Positions 10,476-21,386 of a stretch of DNA of 64,000 nucleotides are shown piece after piece. Under the pieces are notes generated by a model. It made no database searches. It was not told where the DNA came from and was given only the letters and a program-made list of their open reading frames with translations. This DNA is from Ectocarpus siliculosus (taxonomy: Eukaryota; Sar; Phaeophyceae; Ectocarpales; Ectocarpaceae), in the NCBI GenBank assembly GCA_000310025.1, contig FN648396.1, forward strand, positions 1 to 64,000, given 5' to 3'. Each line of letters starts with the position of its first letter. Positions within the stretch are counted from its first letter, which is position 1. Both the position numbers and the translations under genes were made by a program.

Positions 10476-11363
10476 GTGGCCGTCCCGCCTCATCGGCGGG
10501 CGGCCGCCTATACCCTACTACTAGGGTTAAGGATTGGCCCCCAGCCCCCCAATGGGGCTGTGGGCCAATATCCAGGACGGATGGTGGTGAGTGTCCGGGA
10601 GGACGGAAAGAAGAAGAAGAAGGGGAGAGGATTTGTAAGGGCGGGAAGAAGGGACAGTGTTGGGAGAGGCAAGGAAGTGATGAAGAATTTCGGCACTCGA
10701 CGAGCGCGCGGTCCCGTCGAGGATGAAAGGAACATGTCAGTCCGTAGTATTGTCTATCGGAATCGAAAAGCCGAAAAATGGAGGTATACATTATGTACAC
10801 AACGACGGAGAAGGCCGACGAGGAAGGTACGAAGAGAGGAAATTGCACCCCACGTTCGAACTCGGGGTGAAAACCGCCGCAAGGATGGAGTGCGAAGGGA
10901 ACGAAAAAAAAACGGAGACGTCGACGTTTGCGTCGTGGAGCGATCCTTCTGTATATCGCAGGTACTCACCAACGCAAGACGGGGAGGTCAAATACCCATA
11001 GTGAAAGTCAAAGCGCAGCTCATAGCTGCATATGACTCATGCGCGGAGAAGTTACCACGGAGATTTATCAACAAGAAGTTTGAAGGCCGGCTGAGAAGGT
11101 TTGAAGACACAAATAAACACTTATACGCGGCGACGATGGCAAGCGCAACGTCAAAACTTCACAAGAAGAAAAGTGCATACAAAAAAAGAAAAGGCCGGAT
11201 GGCGACCATGGCTGTCTCTCTCAGAATGAAGGGATTCACACAATTTCCAACAGGTAGTCCACAAGTATCGAGGACGACGTCGGAACGGTTTTTAATGTGG
11301 AGACAACAGCAACAACAACAACGAAGAAGGTCGACCCGTCCTGCGTCGTTCAGTGTAAAATGA
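10476..11363 (+). CDS. Open frame of 295 codons, Arg/Lys-rich, unrecognised
   Basis: A long uninterrupted frame, strongly basic, with Lys-rich, Arg-rich and Gln-repeat stretches (QQQQQQ near residue 280). Two overlapping frames on both strands are also long, partly because of G+A-rich sequence at 10600-10680. There is no recognisable domain. A nucleic-acid-binding product is possible from composition only. Confidence 0.22.
   Translation: MAVPPHRRAAAYTLLLGLRIGPQPPNGAVGQYPGRMVVSVREDGKKKKKGRGFVRAGRRDSVGRGKEVMKNFGTRRARGPVEDERNMSVRSIVYRNRKAEKWRYTLCTQRRRRPTRKVRREEIAPHVRTRGENRRKDGVRRERKKNGDVDVCVVERSFCISQVLTNARRGGQIPIVKVKAQLIAAYDSCAEKLPRRFINKKFEGRLRRFEDTNKHLYAATMASATSKLHKKKSAYKKRKGRMATMAVSLRMKGFTQFPTGSPQVSRTTSERFLMWRQQQQQQRRRSTRPASFSVK
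10533..10569. other. Hairpin, 16-bp arms
   Basis: ATTGGCCCCCAGCCCC and its inverse (one mismatch) flank a 5-nt loop. A second GC-rich inverted repeat built on GGCCG...CGGCC lies just upstream at about 10470-10505. Confidence 0.75.
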
Positions 11364-11499
11364 TTAATGCTAAAGATGTACTGCGTAAAGATCCAGCGGT
11401 CTTTTTCGGCAGTGGCAAAGAAATATGCGACCACATGCCGCAAAAAAAAAAGTTGAGCGGGATATTGTAGTAAATAGAACACCGCCTTCTCTGTTGTTG

Positions 11500-12125
11500 C
11501 AGGCAGGTGTGCTTCCACAACCCGGGAGTCCAACCCACTCTTGTATTTCGGCCTACAAGACTCCAATCGACACAAGCACCGGTAGGAGAGTGCGTGGGAG
11601 ATGCCGTGACAGCACAACTCCACTCTCCTACGACATCTATGTACAGTAGTACTCCTGTCGTTGTAGCACCATGTGGAACATCTCCGAGGGGTCCTCCTGC
11701 GCGGTAACGACAACATGGCGAGAGCTCTACGTGTACCTGTCGTCGACACATGTGGCAGCCGCGCGACACACGAACGGATGTTTGCATCGCATTGTACTAT
11801 GGTTCGCCGTGGCAGGAAGTATCCCATCCAGTTAGGTCGTTGCGGTACTTGTAGCACGCGGACGTCGTTCGGCGTCTAGTCCATACTGCTGTTGCAAAAA
11901 AACACAGCAGCAGTAATCGAGCTATGCATGAATTTTTTTGCTCTGGTGGTTCACTTTTGCCTCCACAACCCGAGAATCCCACTGCTGTATCTCGACCTAC
12001 AAGACTCCAATCAACAAACCAGCACTGGCAGAAGTGCGTGGAAGATGCTGTGACAGCACAACTAAGTCGACACTCGTACGACTTCCATGTAAAGTCGGCG
12101 TCTGGTCCATACTGCTGTAGAAATT
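11500..12125. repeat. Diverged tandem duplication, ~430-bp offset
   Basis: 11505-11640 and 11950-12085 share CTACAAGACTCCAATC, AGTGCGTGG and GTGACAGCACAACT. A 4-bp length difference inside the pair breaks any common frame, so this is a non-coding duplication. The trailing GGCGTCTRGTCCATACTGCTG block recurs at about 11872, 12092 and, weakly, 14680. Confidence 0.7.
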
Positions 12126-12234
12126 CAAAAATCGAGCCATCTTTTTTTTATTTTTTTCCATACTAATAACAAGAAATGTATCACGTCACGACGACCATCC
12201 TGTAAGTATATACATAACATGATTATAGTAACAC
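12125..12234. repeat. Unit flank repeat, copy at 14700-14815
   Basis: AAAATCGAG followed by a T-rich run, then TCACGACACGACGACCATCC-like sequence and AAGTATATA, is present here and again at about 14710-14810. It marks a segment duplicated together with units E and F. Confidence 0.7.
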
Positions 12235-13625
12235 CTCGCCCTATTCACAAAGGGAACCAGAGAGCCGGCAGAATGTCCGTGTTTTGCGACAGCGGGGAAC
12301 GTTTCTGCCGCATCCTGTCGCACGAACATACAGACGTGCCTCGCCTAGGGCAAACAGCTGGTCCTGCCCAACGTCAAAGAGGATGTTGGAACATGGCGAA
12401 GATTTCGCATTCCAGCGCATGCTATTTACGCCAAAATATGTATATATTCGAGCAATTGCCCAAGCTCGACGCTTCCAGGCTGTAACAGCGTTTTGGGGAG
12501 GAAAGGGTCGACTTACTCATGACTGCTTAGCTTTGACAAAAACTGACACAACGGTATTCGTTTCATGTTGCAGCCCCCAACGTCACATGGCATTCGTCTT
12601 GCGTCAAGACGGTTTGCTGATGTTGATAGTCGAAGGATACGTCCTGACATGGAACAACCAGATCGGTATCTAACCCTATATCCCAACATTACACAATACC
12701 GGAGGACACTTGGCGCGCAACGCGGTGAGGCAATCTGTCAGAGGAGCGATGTCTTCACCTGACATGTACATCAACGACTATTGAGATGAACGTGTACACG
12801 ACAGGAGTATTCTACGACGCATCTGGTGTTTTGAGTCGCGGTTGTGAGCGCGTTCTCCCTCCTCCCGTCGCGTATCAACTCAAGATCAATTGTCTCTGAT
12901 AGGCTACGTACGTCACGTCACCTAACGGAGCACGCTGGTGGGAGTTCACCCATGCACGGTCTTACCTGACATGCAGCAATGACCCTGAGTACAGATGCCG
13001 CAGTCGTCATCATCGTCACTCTCATCACAGAAAATGCCGCAGTCGACATCGTCGCCAAGGTAAACAGGGGTCGTAGCGTCGCATGTGTTCGCAAGTGCCC
13101 ATCCTGCACAAAACTCTGCAGCACATGACAAGCCGCCGGGAACGAGGATGCCACACACGCGCGCGAAAGCAAACATTCGGAGTCCCACCCCAGAACGATT
13201 TTCGCCAACCTCTTGCACGTCGAGCACATGCCATTCGTTTGGATTTTTAACCTCGTGTAACACAGGGCCTCTTCCCGCGTGCACGATGGCTTCGCCTCGT
13301 TTGCCGCGCTCCCCACCCCCACTAATATTATTGTAGGGGGCCAGGTCAGGCATCTTAAGTGGTTGCGGCGGTAATGTTGGTTTTGCACCTCTTGCTATCA
13401 TCATGGACGCAATGTGAGAGTTCATGGAGCCCTCGACAAGATCCAACTACATAAGGCCATCACCAAACAAGAGGGCATGAAAATCGCATCAGTCATGCCC
13501 GCGTGGATCACCCTTCGTTGGGCTGAAATCTCCGAATTTTTCGGTGGAAGTTCAACCGATGACTCGAACCCTGAGAATATTCGTTGTACCTCTTGAGTTG
13601 TTCCCCGCCGCGTGTTCATTGATTC
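12235..13625 (-). repeat. Subtelomeric exon-bearing unit E
   Basis: The longest copy. Landmarks are CTCGCCCTATTCACAAAGGG at the start, GCTCGACGCTTCCAGG at about 12450, GTCGAAGGATACG at about 12630, CCTCCTCCCGTCGCGTATC at about 12860, the exon block, and TTTTTCGGTGGAAG near 13540. Confidence 0.75.
12966..13115 (-). CDS. Cysteine-module exon, unit E, expanded
   Basis: 150 nt on the minus strand between a GTGCTGCAG acceptor and a TCAG|GTAAGA donor, phase 1 at both ends. It keeps the PVYLGDD core and final CC but carries an extra acidic stretch of five consecutive Asp residues and two extra cysteines between the fourth cysteine and the CC pair. The expansion keeps the frame, which suggests selection or recent in-frame slippage of GAT/GAC codons. 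Confidence 0.55.
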
Positions 13626-13664
13626 CGGCCACTATTCGTGTTTTCGAGCGCGGGAGAAGTCAAC

Positions 13665-14350
13665 CGCTTCATGTCACCTGCATATGCGGACGAGTCGCCT
13701 AGGGCAACCAGCTGACCCTGGCCTATTTCGAGAGGACAACACTGGAAAAGGCAAAACATGTTTCCTACCTCCTCGTATTTCTTCTTAATTAAGTGATATT
13801 TTGCCAAGCTCGAAGCTTCGAGCGGTGAAAGCGTTGATGCGGGACGTCCCACCCACTCACGACTGTTCAGGTTCAACCCGAAAATACACACCACGCTTGG
13901 TTCGGTTCAACGTGCAGTCGCCAATGTGACGTGGTAAGGGTCTCGCGCCAAGGCTTTCGCCTGGCATGCATGGTCGAAACGAAATCCTGCGCGCCGAGAA
14001 CGTTCAACACATGCGGTGCAGGATTTGGTCGCGGAGTTGATAGGTCGCTGGTACAACCTTCGATATCACTGCGGCGAGTCACCAAAGATGAACCACCCAC
14101 CACACATGTCGTCGACGTTGCACATGCCGTCGTCGGTACAACTGCCAACAGTTTCAGGGTCTGCTGCTGGCTGACAGCAAGTACCCTCTGGCTCGTCCGT
14201 GCAATCAGCAACGACTTGAGCAACAACTGACCGGGAATCAAAAAGAAACAAAGCGAACGGCGGCGGGGCAGGGTGGTGAAATGTGAACCGGTGGCTTGAT
14301 GCACCACGCGAATATTCCACAAAGCACTCAATGATTCGTCAAATAGATTT
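13665..14350 (-). repeat. Subtelomeric exon-bearing unit F, diverged
   Basis: Starts like the others (CGCCTAGGGCAACCAGCTGA, GCCAAGCTCGAAGCTTC, GGTCGAAACG) but departs from them after about 13980 and carries a different cysteine exon. Confidence 0.6.
14083..14214 (-). CDS. Cysteine-module exon, unit F, different subtype
   Basis: 132 nt on the minus strand between a TTGCTCAAG acceptor and a TTTG|GTGACT donor, phase 1 at both ends. The 44 codons contain a GTCC pair, a GSCTDDGMC motif and CGGWFIFG. The arrangement (CC, then C-x-DG-x-C, then CGGW) looks like the complementary half of the module in units A-E, so together they could form one repeating domain split by introns. The donor is weaker than in B, D and E. 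Confidence 0.5.
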
Positions 14351-17240
14351 CGCACCGTCGCGGCATTGTTCCGCGGCGATCATCGACTATCGACCCATGA
14401 CGGTCATGCTTGGGTTTGTGTTGCGATGACACCACGATTACGTAGAGCAAGCGCGAAAAGTCGGATCTTCTTTTCGCCGTTCCGTGAAAAAATGCGCGAA
14501 ATTTTTCGTGAAATGGTTAATTAAGCGATAATACTAAGCCTTTAACCTTACTTGGCTTGCGGTATAGGTCTGCATGTACGGCCGCCCGTGCTGCGCGGCA
14601 ATACTCCGTGCTGTCAATCATTTGCGACGCGTGCCGGCCTTTATCATGCGGTTGCGCGTGCCTGAACGTGAACCTTCTCGGTGTCTAGTCCAAACCGTGC
14701 TGTGTTGTAGCAAAAACAAAAATCGAGGTACGATTCTTTTTTTCCAATTCTATAAGGAAGAGATGTGTCACGACACGACGACCATCCCGCAAGTATATAT
14801 GCAGCATGATAAAAAATCACACACACATGACATGCGTTAACCACAGGTTCACAGCGGTACGTACAATCAATGTGCTCATCACCTTTGTATCAAGACGGGC
14901 AGTAGTAGCGCAGGCGTGCATTCTGGCGTGCATTCTGTGTTTGATATACTGCCGGACAAGCAGAGCACATTTGATAGGAAAGGTCTATTCAGCTACTACA
15001 TCGGCTATCCGTTTTGTAGTATATTTTTTTCTCCTAGAAGTCTCCTTCTGGTGCAAATTGACTTTGTTCTTGACATACATACGTACGTTTTCAGCAGCTG
15101 TCATTCTGAGTATCACAGCTTGCTGAGTCGTATTTCGGACGCACGTACTTCGGTAGAATTACTTGTGTTGCTGGCGACTATAATAATAGTTGATGCATAG
15201 CATGTGGTGATTGGTCAACCAAACTTTGAAGAAGTACGTTTTGTATATACGCACGAGACGAAGTTGTCAGTCGGATCTTTGCCCAAGGGGTCATGCTGTC
15301 TCATTGGTTGACACTTTGGGATACAGAAGTTCAATTATATTTCCGTCAGAATGTTTTGCTGAGATGGTGCAGCCCACGTGCAGCCCCACTCCTCCTCTCA
15401 CTCTGAATTTTTTTCTGTCTCTCCGACTGTTATTGTAATAATCTAAATTTCTTCACCTATAAATATTTAGACCACCTGGCTGGGAACTCTTCGTCCTCGT
15501 GCAAGAGTCTGCCGGCACAACTCTCTCACGGAGGATGATTGCCACGAGCAGTGTAAGCCGTGTCGCAACGCACCACGTGCGGATACACGTCGTGTGCTCT
15601 GATGTACGCTTGCTTGTGACCGACTTTAAGATCATATCGGGTGCGTTGCTTACTACGTACTTGCTGTACCGGACGTCACTTGGATTAGATTTGTGGTACG
15701 CACGAGCTGCAGACAGAGACCTGAATGTGTCTCTTCCCACACACTTGGTAAGCCCGTGCTCAATAAATATCATCTAGGGATGTACGCGGTTTTCGTCAGC
15801 TGCCTCATTCCACACCTCCATTCCCGAGAGACTATCCCCTCGCAATGCAGTTACTTCATTCATTGCGGAACATAAACAATTTGAGGATCCAGCACAAACA
15901 AAACGCATGGTATCTGAATATGAATCGAGAGCAGATTGCAGCAGAGCGGCCGAGAATACATCAAAAACAAGTCTTTGACGTGGGCATGCATCATTCCGCC
16001 TTCCTCCGCACTGATGAATGGAAAAACCACAAAGGTGCGATCAGATACCGAATAGCTCACCACCATGGCTGATAAACGACAGAATGAGGGCAGCTCCTCC
16101 CAATACAACGTTCAGAAACCGCATGGCTGTCACCGTGTGCAATGCCTGTCAATATCAATTGACGAAAGGGGGGAGAGGGAGACAGAAGGAGGGAGAGAAA
16201 GCGAGAGAGCTGGGGGGGTGGGGTTCGGAACTAAACACATACGCCGATTGAGACTCAAGCACACTTACTTGTTAAAGTAGACCACAGGCCGAAAGCTCGG
16301 CTGACCCTTACCCAAACGTATTTCTTAGTTTAGCTCAAGTGGACGAACTGACTCGCTTACGACGAAGACACACCTAAACATCGACTTAGAAGGCATGCGA
16401 CAACGAGGCACCATTGGCGGCCGTGAAATTTTCTGGTTTTCTGGCCCCATCCTTTGGGGAACGTCGTTCCGCATATAGACTAAGATTTGGTCACTCTTCA
16501 TGCCTCGACATTTCTTTCTCTCGCCCCAGCGAGTCATTTCTCGCGGTTCCTTCTCAGGGGTACGCGGGAGGCCCGTCGGTACATTAACGTCCGTGTCCGG
16601 ATCTCGGCAGACCTCCGTAGCGCGTGTAGTTAACCCCTTCGGGTCTAGGCTGGACTGTCAGATTTTGTTTTTTGCGCCAAAAAAAAAAACGAGAGCGAGA
16701 GCGAGCGGGAGAGAGAGAAGTGCAGAGAAAGACACCAGTGTACTTCTGCACACGCAACAGCTATCTCCACCTGTAGGCCATGAGAGAAGCCGGCGACAGG
16801 GTGGTGGCCACAGACAGGGTCGTAGAAGGGTTGATGGGTGGTCGCGCTGCGGTCAGTAGGGCAGGTTAGCTAGCTCTGTGTAGACTTTGAAATGATCAGT
16901 CGTCTAGCTGCCTCAACTAGTCTATTTTCGGTATTTTGTAAATGATCAGTCCAGAGAGGGCAAAATGATCAGTGAAGACCCGTAGCTGGTATTTGTACTT
17001 CTGTACTTCTCTGTTCTCTGTCCCCCCCCCGAAATGTGCCCTGGGAGCTCTCTAGAGCTCCTGTGTTTTTCAAACAACAAGCACATCCACCAGCACACAC
17101 CTGTACCTCGTCGGCCGGACGGAACATTAGGTATCGGAGGTACCGTATTCAGGGTGCAAAGAGGACGATTGCTAGCAGGAAGGGAGAAAGACACGTGCAG
17201 AAAGATTACAAACTTTGTTGTGACACACGGGGTAGGCCGA
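14351..17240. other. No gene recognised
   Basis: Contains only short open frames on both strands, purine-rich tracts at 16165-16230 and 16680-16725, and a copy of the unit flank repeat at 14700-14815. I see no tRNA, rRNA or domain signature. Confidence 0.5.
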
Positions 17241-17256
17241 GTCTTCGAAGAAGGGT

Positions 17257-17422
17257 GATGTTTGGTGCATATTTATATTTTAAGACTGCAAAGGCTGAGT
17301 GGCAGTTTGCGAAGGTGGTGCAGGTGACTCCGGATCCGAGGTGGGAAGAAGGCATCAAGCATACTATCAAGCTGGTGGACATCGGCAAAAACATTAATGT
17401 GGCTCTTCTGGAGAAGAATTGA
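17257..17422 (+). CDS. Short protein-like frame, possible Tudor-like fragment
   Basis: Starting at the ATG of 17258 the last 54 codons of a 128-codon frame look protein-like: a YFK-x5-W-x-FAKVVQV pattern, then charged residues, then IKLVDIGKNI. Alternating strands with W/Y and K resemble a small Tudor or Agenet barrel, but I cannot confirm it. It may be a transposon fragment. The upstream half of the frame has no such character. Confidence 0.25.
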
Positions 17423-17542
17423 CGACGGACAACTTGGTACAAGATCCAGGAACGTGGTGCTAGCATGCACACCGAACGGCGAAAAGTGTGAAGAAGTACA
17501 TGTTTTGAGTTGAAGGATGATTATAAAGTGTTGAATATTGAA

Positions 17543-17670
17543 GTGCGCAGGACTGCGGAAAAGTGTGCCAAGTGGTGCAGTCGAATACGGGTAGGTCAAA
17601 AATTTATGTGGTGTGCGTAGGACTGCGGAAAAGTGTGCCAAGTGGTGCAGTCGAATACGGGTCAAAATGT
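17543..17670. repeat. 70-bp tandem duplication
   Basis: Two near-identical copies, each containing GGACTGCGGAAAAGTGTGCC and CAGTCGAATACGGGT, with 70-bp spacing. Confidence 0.9.
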
Positions 17671-17785
17671 ATGTGTTGGAGCAATTAACAGGCGATCCTG
17701 ATCATTGAGAAAACATCTTTTTTTGAGAAAACAAATTTGTTTTTGTCGAACCAAAAATGACCGAAACATATATTGATTGGTGGTA

Positions 17786-18016
17786 ACTACCGAAAGAAGA
17801 GTCGGAGAGATGGCACCCCCGTGTTAGCGTTTTTGTATAGCGTATTTCTCGACAACCAGGGGGGTATACACCACTGCCGAAAAGGATAGTTTTGGAAACA
17901 TCTCGTCGAGGACTTTCCTGAGAGGTATCGGGTGGTGTTCGCACCCTCCTAGCTGTGGAGAAAAACGCTACAAAAAAACGAAACACGGGCGTGCCATCTC
18001 TCCGACTCTTCGGTAC
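17786..18016. mobile_element. Foldback MITE-like element
   Basis: The left arm at 17788-17836 and right arm at 17968-18016 are inverted copies containing GAGTCGGAGAGATGGCAC. Weaker pairing continues toward the centre (GTATAGCGTATTTCTC against GAGAAAAACGCTAC). The whole 230 bp could fold as one hairpin. TA at both tips is compatible with a TA target site. No coding capacity. Confidence 0.75.
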
Positions 18017-18840
18017 TGGAAACAGGTCAGGCCCTCCAACCTAGACTGTTTTCACGCGTCGTAGACAGAGTGACCGGAAGGTCGCCATAGACTAAGAATG
18101 TTGTCGACTCGATCTTTCGGGGGCACAGACAGATAAACGTTGTGACTGGTACTTCGTAGGTCTATGTTTGCAGAAAGGTGTTGTTGCCAATCAATCTAGA
18201 TCATCTACATACCCAGGCTTTTCTCAAGCTTTTCCAACTTATACCGTGTCAATGACACCTCGGCCTTTCCTCCTGCGCGTTCGTCAAGTCGCTACGGAGA
18301 CAACCCCCATACGGCAGTCGTGCTTTTGTTGCTGCTGTACTCTGTTTGTGGTAGTGCTCCAATGTTGGAGCATTTACTGGTGGTAGTGTTGTTAGTGATG
18401 GGGGAAGAATATATTATCGATGCGCTATTGCATATGGCTGCTGTGTTTAGCCTATTTTTAACTGTAGCGACGAGACGCGGCGCACGACGTGTTGAATGAA
18501 CACACGGTCAGCTCAACACTCGCGCGCATCAACATCCGGGCGGGTTTCGCAAGGTTAATGGTCGTACATGTAGCATATATATCATCCCCCCCTGATCGGG
18601 ACCGAGGAGTGAGTTTGGAGATAGACACCAGCTCCCTCCTTTTCTGCTGCGACCATGTTTCTGGGTTACGACCATGCAGCGGCGACACGGACACGCAGCA
18701 GCAGTGCTGCTGTAGACCTTATGACCTTGAATGATGAAAGCGGATACGTCCTTGATGCTGCAGAGCGCGAGGGGTGGCGTGTGTTGTCGACGACGTGTTC
18801 AGATGCGGATCATGTGGGAACTAAAAAAATGAAACTGACC
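18017..18840. other. No gene recognised
   Basis: Short frames only; a TTGCTGCTGTACT-type repeat near 18330 and no structure that I can name. Confidence 0.4.
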
Positions 18841-18842
18841 CG

Positions 18843-19018
18843 CCAAACATTTCAGGGGTCGGATCCGACCCTTGAAATGCTTTGACCTACATCTTGAAAT
18901 TAGGCTGAACCCTCCAAACATTTCGGGGGTCGGATCCGACCCCTGAAATGCTTTGACCTACATCTTGAAATTAGACTAAACCCTCCAAACATTTCGGGGG
19001 TCGGATCCGACCCCTGAC
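18843..19018. repeat. 71-bp tandem repeat with embedded palindrome
   Basis: Two and a half copies start at 18843, 18914 and 18985. Each holds CCAAACATTTC followed by GGGGTCGGATCCGACCCC, an 18-bp perfect palindrome in copies two and three and slightly degraded in copy one. Confidence 0.92.
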
Positions 19019-20323
19019 TTGCTGCGGACGTACTTCTCACTGTTTTGGGTTTTGAAGAAATGGTTGGTGGCAAGGAACTATTTACATACATACAGAGATA
19101 TCTTTCGCAGGAATCCAAATCCGGACTATTTCCCGTTGGGGAATTGTTTCCCAGAAAGAATCAAAGCAATAGCTTTATTTATTGGTCGCAACGGCTTTCA
19201 GCGAAACAGTAATATCTCTATCCATGGTTGTTGGAGTTCCGAAAAAAAACTTTTCAGACGAATTTGATAGCGCCTATTTTCTCTGCGCGGATCGGCGCGT
19301 CGAAACTCTTTGCTCCTCCAAAATGGTGTTTGAGGTTCTGTGTGTGGCAGTCCATCGCCTGACATGCCTACCCTTTCTCGCGGACTATCTCTTTCTCTCT
19401 GCCTCTGTGTACTTCCATACCGGGCCACCCCATGGTCTTCCGTCCAGACCCTCTCCTCGCCTTGTTCGTTGCGGCACCTCCGTCGCATTCATGCGCTTTG
19501 CCTTGCGCTTTCTCGCGGTGCAACTGCTGTCGTGTGAGTCGCACACATGCCGAGTCACCCCTGCCTGGACGGTACTCTCAGTTCCGACACTACATCTAGC
19601 CTTCGGCACGGCACCTGGATCTGCCGGGTGCTCTTCTTGTAACATCTGCATCGCTACCACCAATCACAGTGAGTCTCGCGCGCTCGTCCTGTCGGCGTAA
19701 AGCTCCCTTGTAGACTAAAGCCTCTTGATAACGTCGGCGTGCTACTTACAGTAAATCGAGCGACACAGCTCCAACGATGGTTGATTGCCGCAGCAGCAGC
19801 AATTTACTACTGCCCTGTTGTGTGTGCGGCAGGAAAATCACCGGCGCTACATATGCAGAGAGCGACTGCTCAACCTCCAGCTGCAAGGCCGAGCCCCACA
19901 GAGGACTTTAGGCTTGCAGAACTAAGCAGCGCAGATGATCTCGGTATCATCTATCTGCATACAAAAGTCCCCTTGAACCGTCGAATGTAATCTTGAACGA
20001 AAATGGCAAGCACACAATATGTGTCAAGAAGCTGTATGCCGCTACTCGCAGGATGTGTGGCAAGTGGGGGTATTTTTTATGGTCTGATGCTCGCATGCTC
20101 TACAATAGTGCAGGGTCCCACGTGGGATAGACTGGACCTGTTGCTGTTATCGTATTATGTGTACGAAGCACTGGAACACCAACCAACGCTGCTTGATGCG
20201 GTTTACATAGTCTACCGTCGTTGTCTGCATACCTTGGTCAATAAATGTATCGGTCATGTTGCAAGTGCAGCTTCACTCATCACAATATATTCTCTTCTTC
20301 CCCTCGCTGCCTCGGCAAGGTTT
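19019..20323. other. No confident gene; open frames at 19182-19700 (+) and 20003-20371 (+)
   Basis: The 172-codon frame is Cys/Leu-rich without a recognisable motif. The 122-codon frame has two hydrophobic stretches (around residues 12-32 and 80-104) that could span a membrane, but its end overlaps the inverted-repeat element beginning near 20324. Neither shows convincing protein-like conservation. Confidence 0.25.
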
Positions 20324-21386
20324 TGCTTAGACCCCGATTTATGGGAACAAAATCTTAACGATAAATCTTGATCTTGGCCAAGATCTGCCAGTTTCACGAT
20401 TTATGGGAGCAAAATCTTCCGATATATCTTGGCCAAGATTTCTCGAGGCCCGAAATCTGCCCTTTCGAACAAATCTTGACCCAAGATATGTCGAAACGAG
20501 CCTTCCGACAAATAAATCTTGAGGCGGCGTAACAAATCTTGCCTCAGCGCGGCGCGATCACTCAAGGTCAGTCAACCTAATCGTCCATAACGCCATGAAA
20601 TCTGCACGTGGCACACTCGCAAGGGTCTCTAACGGACCCTGGCGTCACTTTGTCGGCGCCACGGGCGCCGACAGCGAACAAAAACATTCAAGGCGCGCGA
20701 AAAAAATACGTATTTGCCCTGACTCGTTCCACGTGCGTCATCACCAGTCTGTCAAAGAGTACTTTATTTTGAAGTAGAAAAATAGAGCAGGAGGAACGTT
20801 TTGCCAACACTGCTCTGTCGTGTGCGACGCTTCTATCTCTTCATCGAATCACCCCACACCCAATCCATTTGCACCCGAGCCAAACCCGTGGGTGCAGATG
20901 ACAGCGCCGGAGGTTTGACCCCTCGCGTACGCCTGCTACATCGTGAGATACGTGCATGGGTGTCATCGGCCTCGGGTTGATGCACTTTCTTGTCAGTTGG
21001 ACAGCAATGGAACAGTTTTGTTTCTCCGCTTGACATGAGCTCGTGGGCAACGGCTTCTATTTTGCACCCCAGGTAGGTGCCCATCGCTAGTATGCACCCG
21101 CAGTGTTGAGGCAATACAGCTGGGGGAGGGATGCCCCTTCTACAACTGCGTCATGCTCACTTTTCGCCACACCTTGGCATTTTCTGTGGACCAAGTGGCC
21201 GTTGTGCCTTTTTCAACTTCAAGCAGAAGAGAGGAACAACACGCCGCATTTTCAACATTCAAGATATTTCCCCCATAAATCGCGATACTGCAAATCTTCG
21301 CCGAGATATATTGTGAGCAAATCTTGGGTCAAAATGCCAAGATATAATTGCAAGATTATGTTTCCATAAAGAAGGGTCTTAGGCAT
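20324..21386. mobile_element. DNA-transposon-like element with long, sub-repeated TIRs
   Basis: Left (20324-20560) and right (about 21250-21386) ends are inverted relatives: TTTATGGGAACAAAATCTT on the left matches the complement of AAGATTATGTTTCCATAAA on the right, and the outermost CTTAGACCCC pairs with GGGTCTTAG. Inside each end the motif (A)AATCTTG or its inverse CAAGAT recurs many times. A minus-strand frame at 20833-21114 has a CGC...LGCK...FHCCPTDKK pattern that may be a zinc-binding remnant. I see no clear target duplication. Mutator-like elements have long TIRs of this kind, but the superfamily is not established. Confidence 0.55.

Noticed and set aside
10520-10532. CTAGGGTTAAGG as an interstitial telomere
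   Set aside because: Only one imperfect unit; expected by chance.
11350-12120. A duplicated minus-strand cysteine exon (CAVTAS...VDWSLVGR) like those in units A-F
   Set aside because: A 4-bp indel between the two copies disrupts the frame on both strands, and no matching splice pair is present.
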